NCBI RefSeq assembly: GCF_009827655.1
Contig: NZ_WTYV01000002.1
Coordinates: 558,657-622,656, forward strand
Length of the DNA: 64,000 nucleotides
From: Alteraurantiacibacter buctensis
Lineage (GTDB): Bacteria > Pseudomonadota > Alphaproteobacteria > Sphingomonadales > Sphingomonadaceae
Direction of reading: 5' to 3'
The notes under the pieces were generated by a model that was not told where the DNA came from, searched no databases, and was given only the letters and a program-made list of their open reading frames with translations. The position numbers and the translations under genes were made by a program. Shown in pieces: positions 44,412 to 55,711 of this stretch (its first letter is position 1; each line of letters begins with the position of its first letter).

Positions 44412-44987
44412 ATGGCGAAGGGCGGAATCATCGGGTGGCTGAAGCGGCAATGGCCGACCATGCCGACCCGTGAGGAAATGGAGCAGAACAAGTATCTTGC
44501 TCCCATCGCCCATCGTTTCGGCCGGTCGGAGCTTTGGCGCTTCACCCGCCGGTCTGTTCCGCGCGGGGTGGCCTTGGGCCTGTTCGCGGGCTTCATCATT
44601 CCCGTCGGACAGATCTTCCTGGCTGCCTTCCTGGCCCTGCCGCTGCGGGCCAACGTGCCGGTGGCGGCGCTCCTGACATTTCTGACCAACCCTTTCACGT
44701 TGCCTTTCTGGCTCTTGCTTGCCAACCGGCTGGGCGCCTTCGTGCTGCGGGTGGATTCTGCCACCACGGGCTTTGCCAACGAACAGCTTGCCAGTGGGCG
44801 CTGGGCGGAATTCGGCTGGTTCCAGTTGCTGGAAGGGGTGGGGGTGACCGCTTTCGGCTTCATCGTCCTGGCGCTGCTGTCTGCGGCGATCGGCTATTTC
44901 CTGTCGGGACTGGTATGGCGCCTTCTGGTCGGCCGCAAATGGACCAGGCGACCTGCGCGAAGGAAAGTGCTACGCCACCCTGCATGA
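44412..44987 (+). CDS. DUF2062 domain membrane protein
   Basis: 191 residues. The DUF2062 core runs from RRSVPRGVALGLFAGFIIPV through FLTNPFTLPFWLLLANRLGA to a C-terminal membrane helix (AFGFIVLALLSAAIGYFLSG); four hydrophobic segments in all, with basic ends (RKWTRRPARRKVLRH). The family is a small integral inner-membrane protein without assigned role. It directly precedes cckA in the same direction, an arrangement that suggests co-transcription and perhaps a link to envelope or cell-cycle signalling. Confidence 0.9.
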   Translation: MAKGGIIGWLKRQWPTMPTREEMEQNKYLAPIAHRFGRSELWRFTRRSVPRGVALGLFAGFIIPVGQIFLAAFLALPLRANVPVAALLTFLTNPFTLPFWLLLANRLGAFVLRVDSATTGFANEQLASGRWAEFGWFQLLEGVGVTAFGFIVLALLSAAIGYFLSGLVWRLLVGRKWTRRPARRKVLRHPA

Positions 44988-45012
44988 GGCGTTTCGGCAG
45001 GATTTCAGCGCA

Positions 45013-47475
45013 GTGAGCGGGCAGCCATTGCAACAATCGCGGCATATGGTGGACACGCTGGCGGTGGTCGCTGCCGTGCTCGCCAGCGTGGCGCTGGTGC
45101 AATATGCCACCGGCAATGCCACGGTGACGCTGGCCTATGCCGGCGGTCTGACCGTGCTGGGCCTGCTCTCTTTCGTTGCCGCCCGCTATTCCTCGCGCAC
45201 GCCGGCCGATGTGGAAGCGGCCACACCCGACTGGTCGGTGACGGTGGCGGCAATCGAACATCCTGGCGAAGCGGTAGCCATTACCGACCGAGCCAACCGC
45301 CTGGTCTGCGCCAATGCCGCCTACGAGCTGTGGTTCGGCTCCAGCCATGCTCCGCCCCGCCTGCCAGTGGACGGCATCAGTGCCGAAGTGCTCGCCCGCG
45401 TGGCGCGCACCGCCTGGCGCGACGGCAACGGCGGCGAGGTGGTGACGATAAGTGACGAGGAGCACAACTGGACGGCCGAAGCGCAGGTGGCGGGCCGCTC
45501 CGACGAATACCTTGTCTGGCGCTTCACCCCGATCCTGAAGAACGAGCCGGTGCAGGCAGTGGCCCGTGCCATGGCGGGGCCGCTGGGCCGGATGATCGAC
45601 GCGGCGGGCCTCGCCGTGGCGCTGGTGGGGCCGGATGGGGCAATCCGCGCGGTCAATCCCGGCCTGGCGCGCCGTGCGGCGGGGGACGAGCATGCCAGCA
45701 TGGTGGGCATGGATTTCACCAGCCTGCTGCGCACCGACGAGCGTGATCGCATATTCTTTGCCCGCGAAGGCAAGCAGGGCAGCCCGCAGACGCTGGTCAG
45801 CATTCCGCTGCTCGACCCTGCCGACCACGCCGGCCCTGCCGCCAGCGCCGAAGCTCCTGCGCTTATGCTGCTGCTCGACACGGCGGTTGGCCTGGGCGGC
45901 TGGGGCGCCGAGGCGCGCGGGCAGACCCCGCAACTGGAAGCCCTGTTGGAGCAATTGCCGCTGGGCCTGGCGATGACCGATCGCGACGGGCATTTCCTGT
46001 TCGCCAACCCTGCCTTCCGCCGCGCCGCCGGGATCGAGGGGCCCGACCTGCCGCCCTATCCGTCGGACTTGGTCATCGCGCGCGACAAGACTGCCATGTC
46101 CGATGCCGTGCGCCGCTTCGGGCAGGGCCCAGCCAACAGCGGCGACATTGCCGTGCGCCTGCGCGGCGATCCGGAGGAGCCGGTCAGCCTGGGCCTGGCC
46201 GGCGTGCGCGGGCTGGGGGAGGCGGCAGTGCTGCTCTCGCTTGCCGACACCACCGAGGAGACCCGCCTGAAGCGCCAGGTGGCGCAGGCCACCAAGATGC
46301 AGGCCGTGGGCCAGCTCGCCGGCGGCGTGGCGCACGATTTCAACAACGTGCTGACCGCCATCATCGGCTATTGCGACCTGATGCTGCTGCGCCATACGCC
46401 GGGTGACAGCGACTATGACGATATCCAGCAGATCAAGGCCAACTCCAACCGCGCCGCCAGCCTGACGCGGCAACTACTTGCCTTCAGCCGCCAGCAGACG
46501 CTCCAGCCCGAAGTGATCCAGTTGCCGGATATCATTTCGGAAGTCAGTCAGCTCATGAAGCGGCTGCTGGGGGCAAAGATCACCCTGCGCACCCATCACG
46601 ACCGTGACCTGGGCCCGGTGCGCGCGGACCCCGCCCAGCTGGAGCAGGTGATCATCAACCTGGCAGTGAACGCCCGTGATGCCATCCAGGCGCGGGGCGG
46701 GGAGGGGGCAACCGGCACGCTCAGCTTCGTCACCCGGCGCGTGCAGGCGCAGGACATCCGCCGGATGGGCTCTGAAATCATTCCGGCGGGCGATTACACC
46801 GTGCTGATCGCCGAGGATACCGGCGGCGGCATTCCGGCCGAAATCCTGCCCAAGATCTTCGAGCCCTTCTTCACCACCAAGGAGATGGGCAAGGGCACTG
46901 GCCTGGGCCTCAGCACCGTTTACGGCATCGTCAAGCAATCGGGCGGCTTCATCTTTGCCAGCAATGCCAAGTCGGCTGACGGCAGGACGCGCGGCGCACG
47001 CTTTACCATCTACCTGCCGGTGCACACCGCGACAGAGGAGGAGCTGGCGCGCGCCGAGGCGGAGGAGAAGCAGCAGGCCGCAGCGCAAAGCTGGTCTGGC
47101 GGCGGGCGCATCCTGCTGGTGGAGGACGAGGACATGGTCCGCGCCGTGGCCGAACGCGCCCTTTCGCGCGCCGGTTATGAAGTTGTCACCGCCAGCGACG
47201 GCGACGAGGGGCTGGAACGCGTGCGCGAGGGCGGCAAGTTCGACCTTGTCGTCAGCGACGTGGTCATGCCCAGCATGGATGGCCCGGCGATGGCCCGCGA
47301 AATCCGCAAGCTGGCTCCGCGCCTGCCGGTGCTGTTCATGTCCGGCTATGCTGAAGAACAGCTCCGCAAGGATATCGACATCGAAGGCATGCATTTCATC
47401 GCCAAGCCGTTCAGCGTACAGCAGATTGCCGACAAGGTGGCGGGTGTGCTGGCGGGCAAGGCGCGGGCTGGCTGA
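45013..47475 (+). CDS. cckA: Cell-cycle hybrid histidine kinase CckA
   Basis: 820 residues from a GTG at 45013; the ATG at 45046 is an alternative. Two membrane helices (about 15-33 and 38-57), PAS-like domains (about 78-180, 195-290 and 308-415), dimerisation/phosphoacceptor [14 protein letters not shown] with H441, ATPase with N553 ([10 protein letters not shown]), EDTGGGIP and [13 protein letters not shown], then a receiver with D749 (VVSDVVMP). CckA is the bifunctional kinase/phosphatase that, through ChpT, controls CtrA and CpdR. CpdR is encoded in this window at 61928-62302; ctrA and chpT are not. Confidence 0.93.
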   Translation: MSGQPLQQSRHMVDTLAVVAAVLASVALVQYATGNATVTLAYAGGLTVLGLLSFVAARYSSRTPADVEAATPDWSVTVAAIEHPGEAVAITDRANRLVCANAAYELWFGSSHAPPRLPVDGISAEVLARVARTAWRDGNGGEVVTISDEEHNWTAEAQVAGRSDEYLVWRFTPILKNEPVQAVARAMAGPLGRMIDAAGLAVALVGPDGAIRAVNPGLARRAAGDEHASMVGMDFTSLLRTDERDRIFFAREGKQGSPQTLVSIPLLDPADHAGPAASAEAPALMLLLDTAVGLGGWGAEARGQTPQLEALLEQLPLGLAMTDRDGHFLFANPAFRRAAGIEGPDLPPYPSDLVIARDKTAMSDAVRRFGQGPANSGDIAVRLRGDPEEPVSLGLAGVRGLGEAAVLLSLADTTEETRLKRQVAQATKMQAVGQLAGGVAHDFNNVLTAIIGYCDLMLLRHTPGDSDYDDIQQIKANSNRAASLTRQLLAFSRQQTLQPEVIQLPDIISEVSQLMKRLLGAKITLRTHHDRDLGPVRADPAQLEQVIINLAVNARDAIQARGGEGATGTLSFVTRRVQAQDIRRMGSEIIPAGDYTVLIAEDTGGGIPAEILPKIFEPFFTTKEMGKGTGLGLSTVYGIVKQSGGFIFASNAKSADGRTRGARFTIYLPVHTATEEELARAEAEEKQQAAAQSWSGGGRILLVEDEDMVRAVAERALSRAGYEVVTASDGDEGLERVREGGKFDLVVSDVVMPSMDGPAMAREIRKLAPRLPVLFMSGYAEEQLRKDIDIEGMHFIAKPFSVQQIADKVAGVLAGKARAG

Positions 47476-47522
47476 TTGTGGAACACGGGGGCTGTCCAGC
47501 CGTTCAGCCCGCATACAGGCAA

Positions 47523-47537
47523 TGTGACACTATCACA
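47523..47537. promoter_or_regulatory. TGTGA-N5-TCACA palindrome upstream of the first DUF4139 gene
   Basis: TGTGA-CACTA-TCACA is an exact 5-base inverted repeat 35 bases before the DUF4139 ATG. It resembles a CRP/FNR-type site but the spacer is one base short (consensus N6), so it may be another regulator's operator or chance. Confidence 0.4.
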
Positions 47538-47571
47538 CGCCCACGAACCGTTCCGTGGGGGAGACCAACCG

Positions 47572-49083
47572 ATGACCTGCACCCGTCCGCTTGCCGCTGC
47601 CCTGCTGGCTTGCGCTGCCTTGCTTCCTCTGGCTGCCAGCGCACAGGACTCCAGTGACCCGACGGGGGCGAGCGCCCAGGGTGACCTTTCGGTGACGATC
47701 TACAACAGCGGCCAGAGCCTGATCCAGGACGTGCGCCAGCTCAATATCCGCCAGGGCCGCACCACGATCACCTTTCCCGACGTATCGGCCATGATCCGGC
47801 CCGAAACGCTCAGCTTCAATGCTGCCGGCACCAGCATCATCGAACAGAATTTCGATTTTGACCTGCTGACCCCGCAGAAGCTGATGGAAAAGGCCGTGGG
47901 GCAGACCGTCACCCTGATCCGCACCAATCCCGCCACCGGCGCCGAGACGACCCAGCGGGCGGAGGTCCTCTCAACCTTCGGCGGCGTGGTGATCCGCGTG
48001 GGCGACCATATCGAGGTGCTGCGCGACGATGGCCTGCCCGTGCGGGTGATCTTCGACGAAGTGCCGCCCGGCCTGCGTGCGCGGCCCACGCTTTCGGTCA
48101 CGCTGGACAGCACCCAGAACGGCGCGCGCCCCGCTTCGATCCGCTACCTCACCCCGGGCCTTGGCTGGTCGGCGGACTATGTTGCCCTGTTCGACGAGCA
48201 GCGCGGCACGGTGGACATGCAGGGCTGGGTCACGCTGACCAATACCACCGGCACCACGTTCAACCAGGCCAGCACGCTGCTGGTGGCGGGCACCGTGGGC
48301 GGGGGCGGCTACAACGCCTATGCCCCGCCTCCACCGCGCGGCGGAGGCCTGGTGCGCCCCGGCACCGAGACCGCCGACCGCGAGCGGCTGGGGGATTTCT
48401 ACCTCTACCCGATCAGCGGGCGCACGACGATCTCCAACAACCAGACCAAGCAGGTTAGTTTTCTCGATGTGCAGGGAGTGCCATCCTCCCGCGTCTACTC
48501 GCGCGAAGTCGGCTGGCTGCAAAGCGACGACCGGCCGATGAACGTCTCCAGCGCCATTGCCTTTTCCTCCAGCCGCGAAGGCGGACTGGGCGATGCCATG
48601 CCGGCCGGCACGGTGCGGTTCTACCAGCGTGATGCCCAAGGCACACCGCAGTTCATCGGCGAGAACCAGATCGGCCATACCCCGATGGGCAGTGCCATCT
48701 CGCTGCGTACCGGCGATGCCTTCGACGTGTTCGTGCAGGCCGAAGTGGAAAGCCGCGCCACCATTACTTCGGCCGAATACGAACGCTCGGTCCGCTATCG
48801 CGTGCTCGTGGACGGCGAGGTGAAGCAGACCGTGGAGGTGGAACGACCGGTCGAATACTATCGCACCGTCATGCGCTACACCTTCACCAACGCCAAGCCG
48901 GAAGCCGTGACCGTGGACCTGACCCAGGGCGGACTCGACTATGGCTGGTGGGGCCGCGACTTCCGCGTCACCAGCGAAGACGTACCGGGCGAACAGCTCA
49001 ACGCCGGCAACCGTCGCTACCGCGTGGAGGTGCCCGCCAACGGAACCCGCGTGGTGCGCGTAACCTATGAGACGCGGTACTGA
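47572..49083 (+). CDS. DUF4139 domain protein, exported (paralog 1)
   Basis: 503 residues from the ATG at 47572 with a GGGGGAG ribosome site. Signal peptide MTCTRPLAAALLACAALLPL ending ASA. The DUF4139 pattern is present: VTIYNSGQSLIQDVRQL at the start, LSVTLDSTQNGARPASIRYLTPGLGWSADYVALFD, then LGDFYLYPISGRTTISNNQTKQVSFL, and a C-terminal beta domain VRYRVLVDGEVKQTVEVERP. Beta-rich, probably surface or periplasmic; family function unknown. Eleven bases separate it from a second family member, so the pair is an operon formed by an old duplication. Confidence 0.88.
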   Translation: MTCTRPLAAALLACAALLPLAASAQDSSDPTGASAQGDLSVTIYNSGQSLIQDVRQLNIRQGRTTITFPDVSAMIRPETLSFNAAGTSIIEQNFDFDLLTPQKLMEKAVGQTVTLIRTNPATGAETTQRAEVLSTFGGVVIRVGDHIEVLRDDGLPVRVIFDEVPPGLRARPTLSVTLDSTQNGARPASIRYLTPGLGWSADYVALFDEQRGTVDMQGWVTLTNTTGTTFNQASTLLVAGTVGGGGYNAYAPPPPRGGGLVRPGTETADRERLGDFYLYPISGRTTISNNQTKQVSFLDVQGVPSSRVYSREVGWLQSDDRPMNVSSAIAFSSSREGGLGDAMPAGTVRFYQRDAQGTPQFIGENQIGHTPMGSAISLRTGDAFDVFVQAEVESRATITSAEYERSVRYRVLVDGEVKQTVEVERPVEYYRTVMRYTFTNAKPEAVTVDLTQGGLDYGWWGRDFRVTSEDVPGEQLNAGNRRYRVEVPANGTRVVRVTYETRY

Positions 49084-49094
49084 GGAGGCGGGCG

Positions 49095-50750
49095 ATGCCC
49101 TTGCGCCTAACTCCGCTGCTTGCCGTGCCGCTGCTGCTGGCAGCCTTGCCGGCATTGGCGCAGGAGCGGGCAACGGTGGATGCCAGCGAGCCAACCGGCC
49201 TGGCAGTCACCGTCTATCGCGATCCCAACCGGGGCGAGGGCGGGCAGATGGACCGCAACTGGCCGCGCGGCTTCGCGATGATCTCGGAGACGCGCCAGGT
49301 GACGCTGCCGCCCGGCGAATCGACGATCCGCTTCGAGGGCGTGGCCGAAGGGATGGTGGCCGTGTCCGCCATCGTCACCGGCCTGCCGGGCGGCACGATC
49401 GAGAAGAACCGCAACGCCGACCTGCTCAGTCCCGCCGCACTGGTCGATGGCACGCTGGGCAACCGCGTCACCGTGCGCAGGACGAATCCGGCCACTGGCG
49501 CGCAGGAGGTGCAATCCGCCATAGTCCGCACCCGCGCCGATGGCGGGCTGGTGTTGCAGACCGACCAGGGCTTCGAGGCAGTCCGCTGCGCCGGCGTGCC
49601 GGAGCGGCTGGAATTCACCCGCGTGCCGGAGGGCCTGTCTGCCCAGCCAGTCTATTCCATCAATACGCGCGATGATCGCGGGGGGATCTACACCGTCACC
49701 CTGACCTATCTCGCCTGGGGGTTCGACTGGCAGGCCAATTATGTCGCCACGCTGGCCGATGGGGGCACGGGCGATGAGGTTTCGCTGCGGCTGCTGAGCT
49801 GGCTTACCATCCTCAACGACAACAACCAGGCGTTCCCTGATGCCGAACTGATGGCCGTGGCCGGAACACTTGAAGTGGTCAGCGATTTTCAGGGGCTGGC
49901 CGATCCGCCCGATGCCCGGCCGCTGCAACTCACCTGCTATCCGCTGGGCAGCACGGCGACGGGATCGCCGGTTCCGGACTTTTCGGGCGGGCTTGCCGAC
50001 GCGCTTGGTTATGGCCGCTACCCGGGCGCTCCGCCGCCGCCGCCTCCACCTGCCCCGATGATGATGCGGATGGCCTCTGAGGAGTCCGCCATCGTAGTCA
50101 CCGGCGCGCGCGTGGCCGAACAGGAGCAATTGGGTGACCTGAAGCTCTATCGTTTCCCCGAGGCCGTGACGGTGAGTGCCAAGGGCCTGAAGCAAGTGGC
50201 TTTCCTCGATCAGCAGGAGGTGCGCGGGAGGTTCGTCTATCGCGCCCGCTGCACGGGCGGCTACGACGACTATACCGAAGTCTACGACGGGGATGAACCG
50301 CAGCCACGCCAGACCGAGCTGTTCCTCGCCACCCGCAATGATGAGGAGCATGGCCTGGGAATGCCGCTGCCATCCGGCAGCCTCGCGGTGTTCGAGCCGA
50401 GCTCGGCGGGCGAACTGCTGGTGGCAGCGCCATCCATGCGCGATCATGCCGAAGGGCAGGAAGTGGAGCTGGCGCTTGGCTACAGCCCGCAGGTGCTTGC
50501 CGCCTGCGAACTGACCTCCCGCAACGATCCGAATGACGGACCCTGGGCCCAGATGCGCGCTACGCTTACCAACGCCAATGATGCGCCGATCACCGCCCGT
50601 ATCCTCATGGGCTCCCCGGCCGAGTGGGACATCCGTGGCCAGCGCACCACGGTGAAGGACGGGCAGCGAATCGCCGAAGTGACTGTTCCCGTCAATGGCC
50701 GGCGCGTCATAACCTGGCAGGTCCGGCAGGCTGGGCAGGGCGGCCGATAG
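49095..50750 (+). CDS. DUF4139 domain protein, exported (paralog 2), with a TonB-receptor-like motif
   Basis: 551 residues with a signal peptide (MPLRLTPLLAVPLLLAALPA ending ALAQ). Same layout as its upstream neighbour: VTVYRDPNRGEGGQMDRNWP, YTVTLTYLAWGFDWQANYVATL, and the LGDLKLYRFPEAVTVSAKGLKQ segment. Between the first and second halves is a poly-Pro/Met linker followed by IVVTGARV (from residue 333), the wording seen at the plug start of TonB-dependent receptors in sphingomonads. No receptor barrel is present. Role unknown; the motif may be a docking peptide or an annotation curiosity. Confidence 0.87.
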   Translation: MPLRLTPLLAVPLLLAALPALAQERATVDASEPTGLAVTVYRDPNRGEGGQMDRNWPRGFAMISETRQVTLPPGESTIRFEGVAEGMVAVSAIVTGLPGGTIEKNRNADLLSPAALVDGTLGNRVTVRRTNPATGAQEVQSAIVRTRADGGLVLQTDQGFEAVRCAGVPERLEFTRVPEGLSAQPVYSINTRDDRGGIYTVTLTYLAWGFDWQANYVATLADGGTGDEVSLRLLSWLTILNDNNQAFPDAELMAVAGTLEVVSDFQGLADPPDARPLQLTCYPLGSTATGSPVPDFSGGLADALGYGRYPGAPPPPPPPAPMMMRMASEESAIVVTGARVAEQEQLGDLKLYRFPEAVTVSAKGLKQVAFLDQQEVRGRFVYRARCTGGYDDYTEVYDGDEPQPRQTELFLATRNDEEHGLGMPLPSGSLAVFEPSSAGELLVAAPSMRDHAEGQEVELALGYSPQVLAACELTSRNDPNDGPWAQMRATLTNANDAPITARILMGSPAEWDIRGQRTTVKDGQRIAEVTVPVNGRRVITWQVRQAGQGGR

Positions 50751-50802
50751 TCCGGGAAAAGAGCAGAAATCTGTCCGTTTCCGCCCTGTTGCAGAAAATC
50801 CT

Positions 50803-50817
50803 GTTCCACTCTTGTTC
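50803..50817 (+). promoter_or_regulatory. LexA (SOS) box upstream of recA
   Basis: GTTC-CACTCTT-GTTC matches the alphaproteobacterial LexA consensus GTTC-N7-GTTC exactly. It lies 77 bases before the recA ATG. The second half-site also forms a short inverted repeat GTTC-TACGT-GAAC (50814-50826) with sequence further downstream. LexA repression of recA is established for this class. Confidence 0.88.
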
Positions 50818-50894
50818 TACGTGAACAAACGCGGTACAAGCTGTTCCAGTTGATGAATTGACCACAACTCTTGGAACGTGGGGAGCACCGTGTC

Positions 50895-51959
<1,065 letters not shown>

Positions 51960-52019
51960 TCCTCAAGAAGCGCAGCCACGGCTCCCAATCCCGACCGGAG
52001 CCGGCGCTTGACGACAAGG

Positions 52020-52061
52020 ACCGGCGTCCTGCCCTGTGCGGCAGGGCGCCGGTTTCGTTTT
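52020..52061 (+). terminator. Intrinsic terminator after recA
   Basis: ACCGGCGTCCTGCC pairs with GGCAGGGCGCCGGT (one T-G pair) around a 6-base loop, followed by TTTCGTTTT. It begins about 60 bases past the recA stop and is a classical Rho-independent structure (position may be off by one base). Confidence 0.8.
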
Positions 52062-52137
52062 GCGGATAGTCTTCCGCGAGACTTGCGTGACCGCCGGTCG
52101 CTGCTGATAAGGTTCACCGGACAAGGGAGTATCGTGC

Positions 52138-52962
52138 GTGGACAAGAGCGAATGGGAAGGCCCCTCGGGCAATAGCTGGGCCGCCGAATGGCGCCGGACC
52201 GATCGCAGCTTTGCGGTGCTGACGGAACGCCTGCTGTCGCGCCTGCGCGGGCAGCGGTTCACCCAGGCGATCGACATCGGTTGCGGTGCGGGCGAACTGT
52301 CACTGGCCATTGCCCGGGGCAGGCCGGATGCGCGGGTGGTCGGGGTCGACGTGTCGCCAGCACTGGTCAATGCAGCCCGTGGTCGCGCCAGCAATCTTCC
52401 CAATGTGGCATTCGACCTCGCCGATGCCGCCGCCTGGCAGCCGCCGGCCGGCATTGCCCCGCAAATGCTCGTTTCGCGCCACGGGGTGATGTTCTTTGCC
52501 GACCCCACGGCAGCTTTCCGCCATCTGGCCGACATTGCCGATAGCGGTGCCCAGCTGCTCTTCTCTTGTTTCCGCGACCCGCTCGACAATCCCTTCTTCA
52601 CCGAGGTGGGGCGCTTGCTGCCCCAGGTCCCTCCGCCACCGCCAGCCGACGCACCAGGCCCCTTCGGTTTTGCCCGCCGCGAGCGCATAGCCCAGATCCT
52701 GGAAGGTGCCGGCTGGGAAGCGGTCGCCATCGACGCCTTCGATTTCCCCATGGTTGCCGGGGCCGGAGATGACGCGGTGGATGAGGCAATGGCCTATTTC
52801 ACCTCTATCGGCCCCGCTGCCCGCGTCGCGAAGGAACTCGAAGCTGATGCAAGGGACCCCTTTTTCGAGCGCCTCCGCCGATTGTGCGAGGATAACCTGC
52901 GCGATGGTGTCGTGTCGCTTGCTGCTGCGGCCTGGATCGTCAGTGCGCGCAAGGCAGGCTGA
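52138..52962 (+). CDS. Class I SAM-dependent methyltransferase
   Basis: 274 residues from a GTG at 52138 (AGGGAG upstream). SAM motif I AIDIGCGAGELSLAIA (about 44-59), VVGVDVSPALVNAAR, and the post-motif region MLVSRHGVMFFADPTAAFRHLAD are typical of the trans-aconitate/UbiE-type small-molecule methyltransferases. No substrate clue. It lies between recA (own terminator) and alaS in the same direction, with no motif linking it to either. Start choice has no effect on the domain. Confidence 0.88.
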   Translation: MDKSEWEGPSGNSWAAEWRRTDRSFAVLTERLLSRLRGQRFTQAIDIGCGAGELSLAIARGRPDARVVGVDVSPALVNAARGRASNLPNVAFDLADAAAWQPPAGIAPQMLVSRHGVMFFADPTAAFRHLADIADSGAQLLFSCFRDPLDNPFFTEVGRLLPQVPPPPPADAPGPFGFARRERIAQILEGAGWEAVAIDAFDFPMVAGAGDDAVDEAMAYFTSIGPAARVAKELEADARDPFFERLRRLCEDNLRDGVVSLAAAAWIVSARKAG

Positions 52963-53046
52963 TCGGCCGGTTCCGAGCGGGTCGTGGCGCCCCATTTTCG
53001 CCTTTATCCGCTTGTCGCGGCCCTTCGCAGGAACTAACTGCCTCCC

Positions 53047-55701
53047 ATGCACTCGACCAACGACATCCGCCGGGCCTTCCTCGATTATTTCGCGGCCAAC
53101 GATCACCAGGTGATGCCCTCCGCGCCCCTGGTGCCGTACAACGATCCGACGCTGATGTTCGTCAATGCGGGCATGGTGCCGTTCAAGAACGTGTTCACCG
53201 GCCTGGAAACGCCGCCCGCCCCGCGGGCCGCAAGCAGCCAGAAGTGCGTGCGCGCCGGGGGCAAGCACAACGACCTGGATAATGTTGGCTACACCGCACG
53301 CCACCTGACGCTGTTCGAGATGCTCGGCAACTTCAGTTTCGGTGATTATTTCAAGGAACGCGCGATCGAGCTGGCTTGGGGCATGGTCACCAAGGAGCTG
53401 GGCCTCGCGGCAGACCGGCTGTGCGTGACCGTCTATCACACCGATGACGAGGCGGCCGGGTTCTGGAAGAAAATCGCCGGGCTGCCGGAAGATCGCATCA
53501 TCCGCATCGCCACCAAGGACAACTTCTGGGCGATGGGCGCGGATGGTCCGTGCGGCCCGTGTTCCGAAATCTTCTGGGACCACGGTCCGTCGATTGCCGG
53601 TGGCCCTCCCGGTTCGCCAGACGAGGATGGCGACCGCTTCGTGGAAGTGTGGAACCTTGTGTTCATGCAGCACGTGCAGGAAGCCGACAAGATCGTGGGC
53701 AACCTGCCGCGCCCCAGCATCGATACGGGCATGGGCCTGGAGCGCATCTCCACCGTGCTGCAGGGCGTCCACTCGGTGTTCGAGACCGACACCTTCCGCG
53801 CGCTGATCGAGGCCAGCGAGGACAAGGTGGGCGCGAAGGCGACCGATGAGACCGCTGCCAGCCATCGCGTGATCGCCGATCACCTGCGTTCTACCAGCTT
53901 CCTGATTGCCGATGGCGTGCTGCCCAGCAACGAAGGCCGCGGGTACGTCCTGCGCCGGATCATGCGCCGCGCCATGCGCCATGCCCACCTGCTGGGTGCG
54001 AAGGAGCCGCTGATGCACCGGCTGGTGCCCGCGCTGGTGCAGGAAATGGGCCAGGCTTATCCCGAACTCCCGCGCGCCGATGCCCTGATCCGCGAAGTGC
54101 TGGAGCGCGAGGAAACCCGCTTCCGGCAGACGCTGGACAAGGGGCTGAAGCTGCTGGACGAGGAAACCGCCGGCATGGGCGAGGGGGCCAGCCTGCCGGG
54201 TGAAACCGCGTTCAGGCTCTACGACACCTACGGCTTCCCCTATGACCTGACCGAGGATGCCCTGCGCACCCGGGGCATCGGGGTTGACCGAGCCGGGTTC
54301 GATACCGCGATGGCCCAGCAGAAGGCTGCCGCCCGCGCTGCCTGGAAAGGCAGCGGTGCGTCGGCCGACGGTGAACTGTGGTTCGACATCGCCGAACGCG
54401 AGGGTGCAACCGAGTTCACCGGCTATGCCAGCACCGAGGGCGAAGGCCGGGTGGTGGCGCTGGTGGTGGATGGCAAGGAAGTGACCCGCGCCGAAAGCGG
54501 CCAGCAGGTGACGCTGATCGCCAACCAGACCCCTTTCTACGGCGAAAGTGGCGGCCAGACCGGTGACGCCGGCAGCATCACGGGTGACCGGCGGCTGCAA
54601 ATGGTGGTCAGCGATACCTCCAAGCCGCTGGGCCGCCTGCACGCCCACCAGGGCACGATCACGCACGGCTCGGTTGAGGTTGGCGATACCGTCCACCTCA
54701 AGATCGATGCCGCGCGCCGTGACGCGATCCGCGCCAACCACTCGGCAACGCACCTCCTGCACGCGGCGCTGCGCAACCGCCTGGGTGACCATGTGACTCA
54801 GAAGGGCAGCCTGGTTGCCGCTGATCGCCTGCGGTTTGACTTCTCGCACCCCAAGCCGCTGTCTGCCGATGACATTGCAGCAATCGAGGCGGAGGTGAAT
54901 GCCGAGATCCGCCACAATGCTGCTGTCTCGACCCGGCTGATGAGCCCCGACGACGCCATTGCCGCCGGTGCCATGGCGCTGTTCGGTGAGAAGTACGGCG
55001 AGGAGGTGCGCGTCCTCAGCATGGGCCGCACCGGTGCCGGCGGGCGCAACTATTCGGTGGAGCTATGCGGCGGCACTCACGTCAACGCCACCGGCGACAT
55101 CGGGGTATTCCGCATCGTTTCGGAAAGCGCCGTTTCCAGCGGCGTCCGGCGGATCGAGGCGCTGACCGGCGAAGGCGCGCGCCAGTGGCTGGTCGCACGC
55201 GAGGAGGCACTGAAGGCGGTTGCCGCCACCCTCCGCACTGCGCCCGACGAGGTGCTGGAGCGGGTCGCTGCGCTGGTCGACGAGCGGCGCGGGCTGGAAC
55301 GCGAACTGGCAGAAGCCAAGAAGCAGCTTGCGCTCTCGGGCGGCGGCAGCGGCGCTGCCCCGGCAGCTGACGAAGACGTTGGCGGGGTCATGTTCTCCGG
55401 CCAGGTGCTTCACGGCCTTGATCCCAAGGATCTGCGCGGCCTGCTGGACGATGCCAAGAAGCGCATGGGCAGCGGCGTGGCTGCGATCTGCGCGGTCAAC
55501 GATGGCAAGGCGGCCTTTGCCGCCGCCGTCACCGATGACCTTACCAGCCGCTTCTCTGCCGTGGACCTGGTCCGCGCAGGCGTAGAAGCGCTTGGCGGCA
55601 AGGGTGGTGGTGGCCGTCCCGACATGGCGCAGGGCGGCGGCCCGGATGGCGACAAGGCCGAAATGGCCATTGCCGCCGTGCGCGCGCTGATCGCCGGCTG
55701 A
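53047..55701 (+). CDS. alaS: Alanyl-tRNA synthetase
   Basis: 884 residues, full length. Catalytic core at the N-terminus ([55 protein letters not shown]), the tRNA-binding middle, the editing domain with zinc-type motif [12 protein letters not shown] (about residue 563) and [13 protein letters not shown], and the C-terminal oligomerisation domain. It charges tRNA-Ala and clears mis-acylated Ser/Gly. The order recA then alaS is common in alphaproteobacteria. It ends with the convergent antiporter gene 10 bases away. Confidence 0.98.
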   Translation: MHSTNDIRRAFLDYFAANDHQVMPSAPLVPYNDPTLMFVNAGMVPFKNVFTGLETPPAPRAASSQKCVRAGGKHNDLDNVGYTARHLTLFEMLGNFSFGDYFKERAIELAWGMVTKELGLAADRLCVTVYHTDDEAAGFWKKIAGLPEDRIIRIATKDNFWAMGADGPCGPCSEIFWDHGPSIAGGPPGSPDEDGDRFVEVWNLVFMQHVQEADKIVGNLPRPSIDTGMGLERISTVLQGVHSVFETDTFRALIEASEDKVGAKATDETAASHRVIADHLRSTSFLIADGVLPSNEGRGYVLRRIMRRAMRHAHLLGAKEPLMHRLVPALVQEMGQAYPELPRADALIREVLEREETRFRQTLDKGLKLLDEETAGMGEGASLPGETAFRLYDTYGFPYDLTEDALRTRGIGVDRAGFDTAMAQQKAAARAAWKGSGASADGELWFDIAEREGATEFTGYASTEGEGRVVALVVDGKEVTRAESGQQVTLIANQTPFYGESGGQTGDAGSITGDRRLQMVVSDTSKPLGRLHAHQGTITHGSVEVGDTVHLKIDAARRDAIRANHSATHLLHAALRNRLGDHVTQKGSLVAADRLRFDFSHPKPLSADDIAAIEAEVNAEIRHNAAVSTRLMSPDDAIAAGAMALFGEKYGEEVRVLSMGRTGAGGRNYSVELCGGTHVNATGDIGVFRIVSESAVSSGVRRIEALTGEGARQWLVAREEALKAVAATLRTAPDEVLERVAALVDERRGLERELAEAKKQLALSGGGSGAAPAADEDVGGVMFSGQVLHGLDPKDLRGLLDDAKKRMGSGVAAICAVNDGKAAFAAAVTDDLTSRFSAVDLVRAGVEALGGKGGGGRPDMAQGGGPDGDKAEMAIAAVRALIAG

Positions 55702-55711
55702 TTACGGGGCT

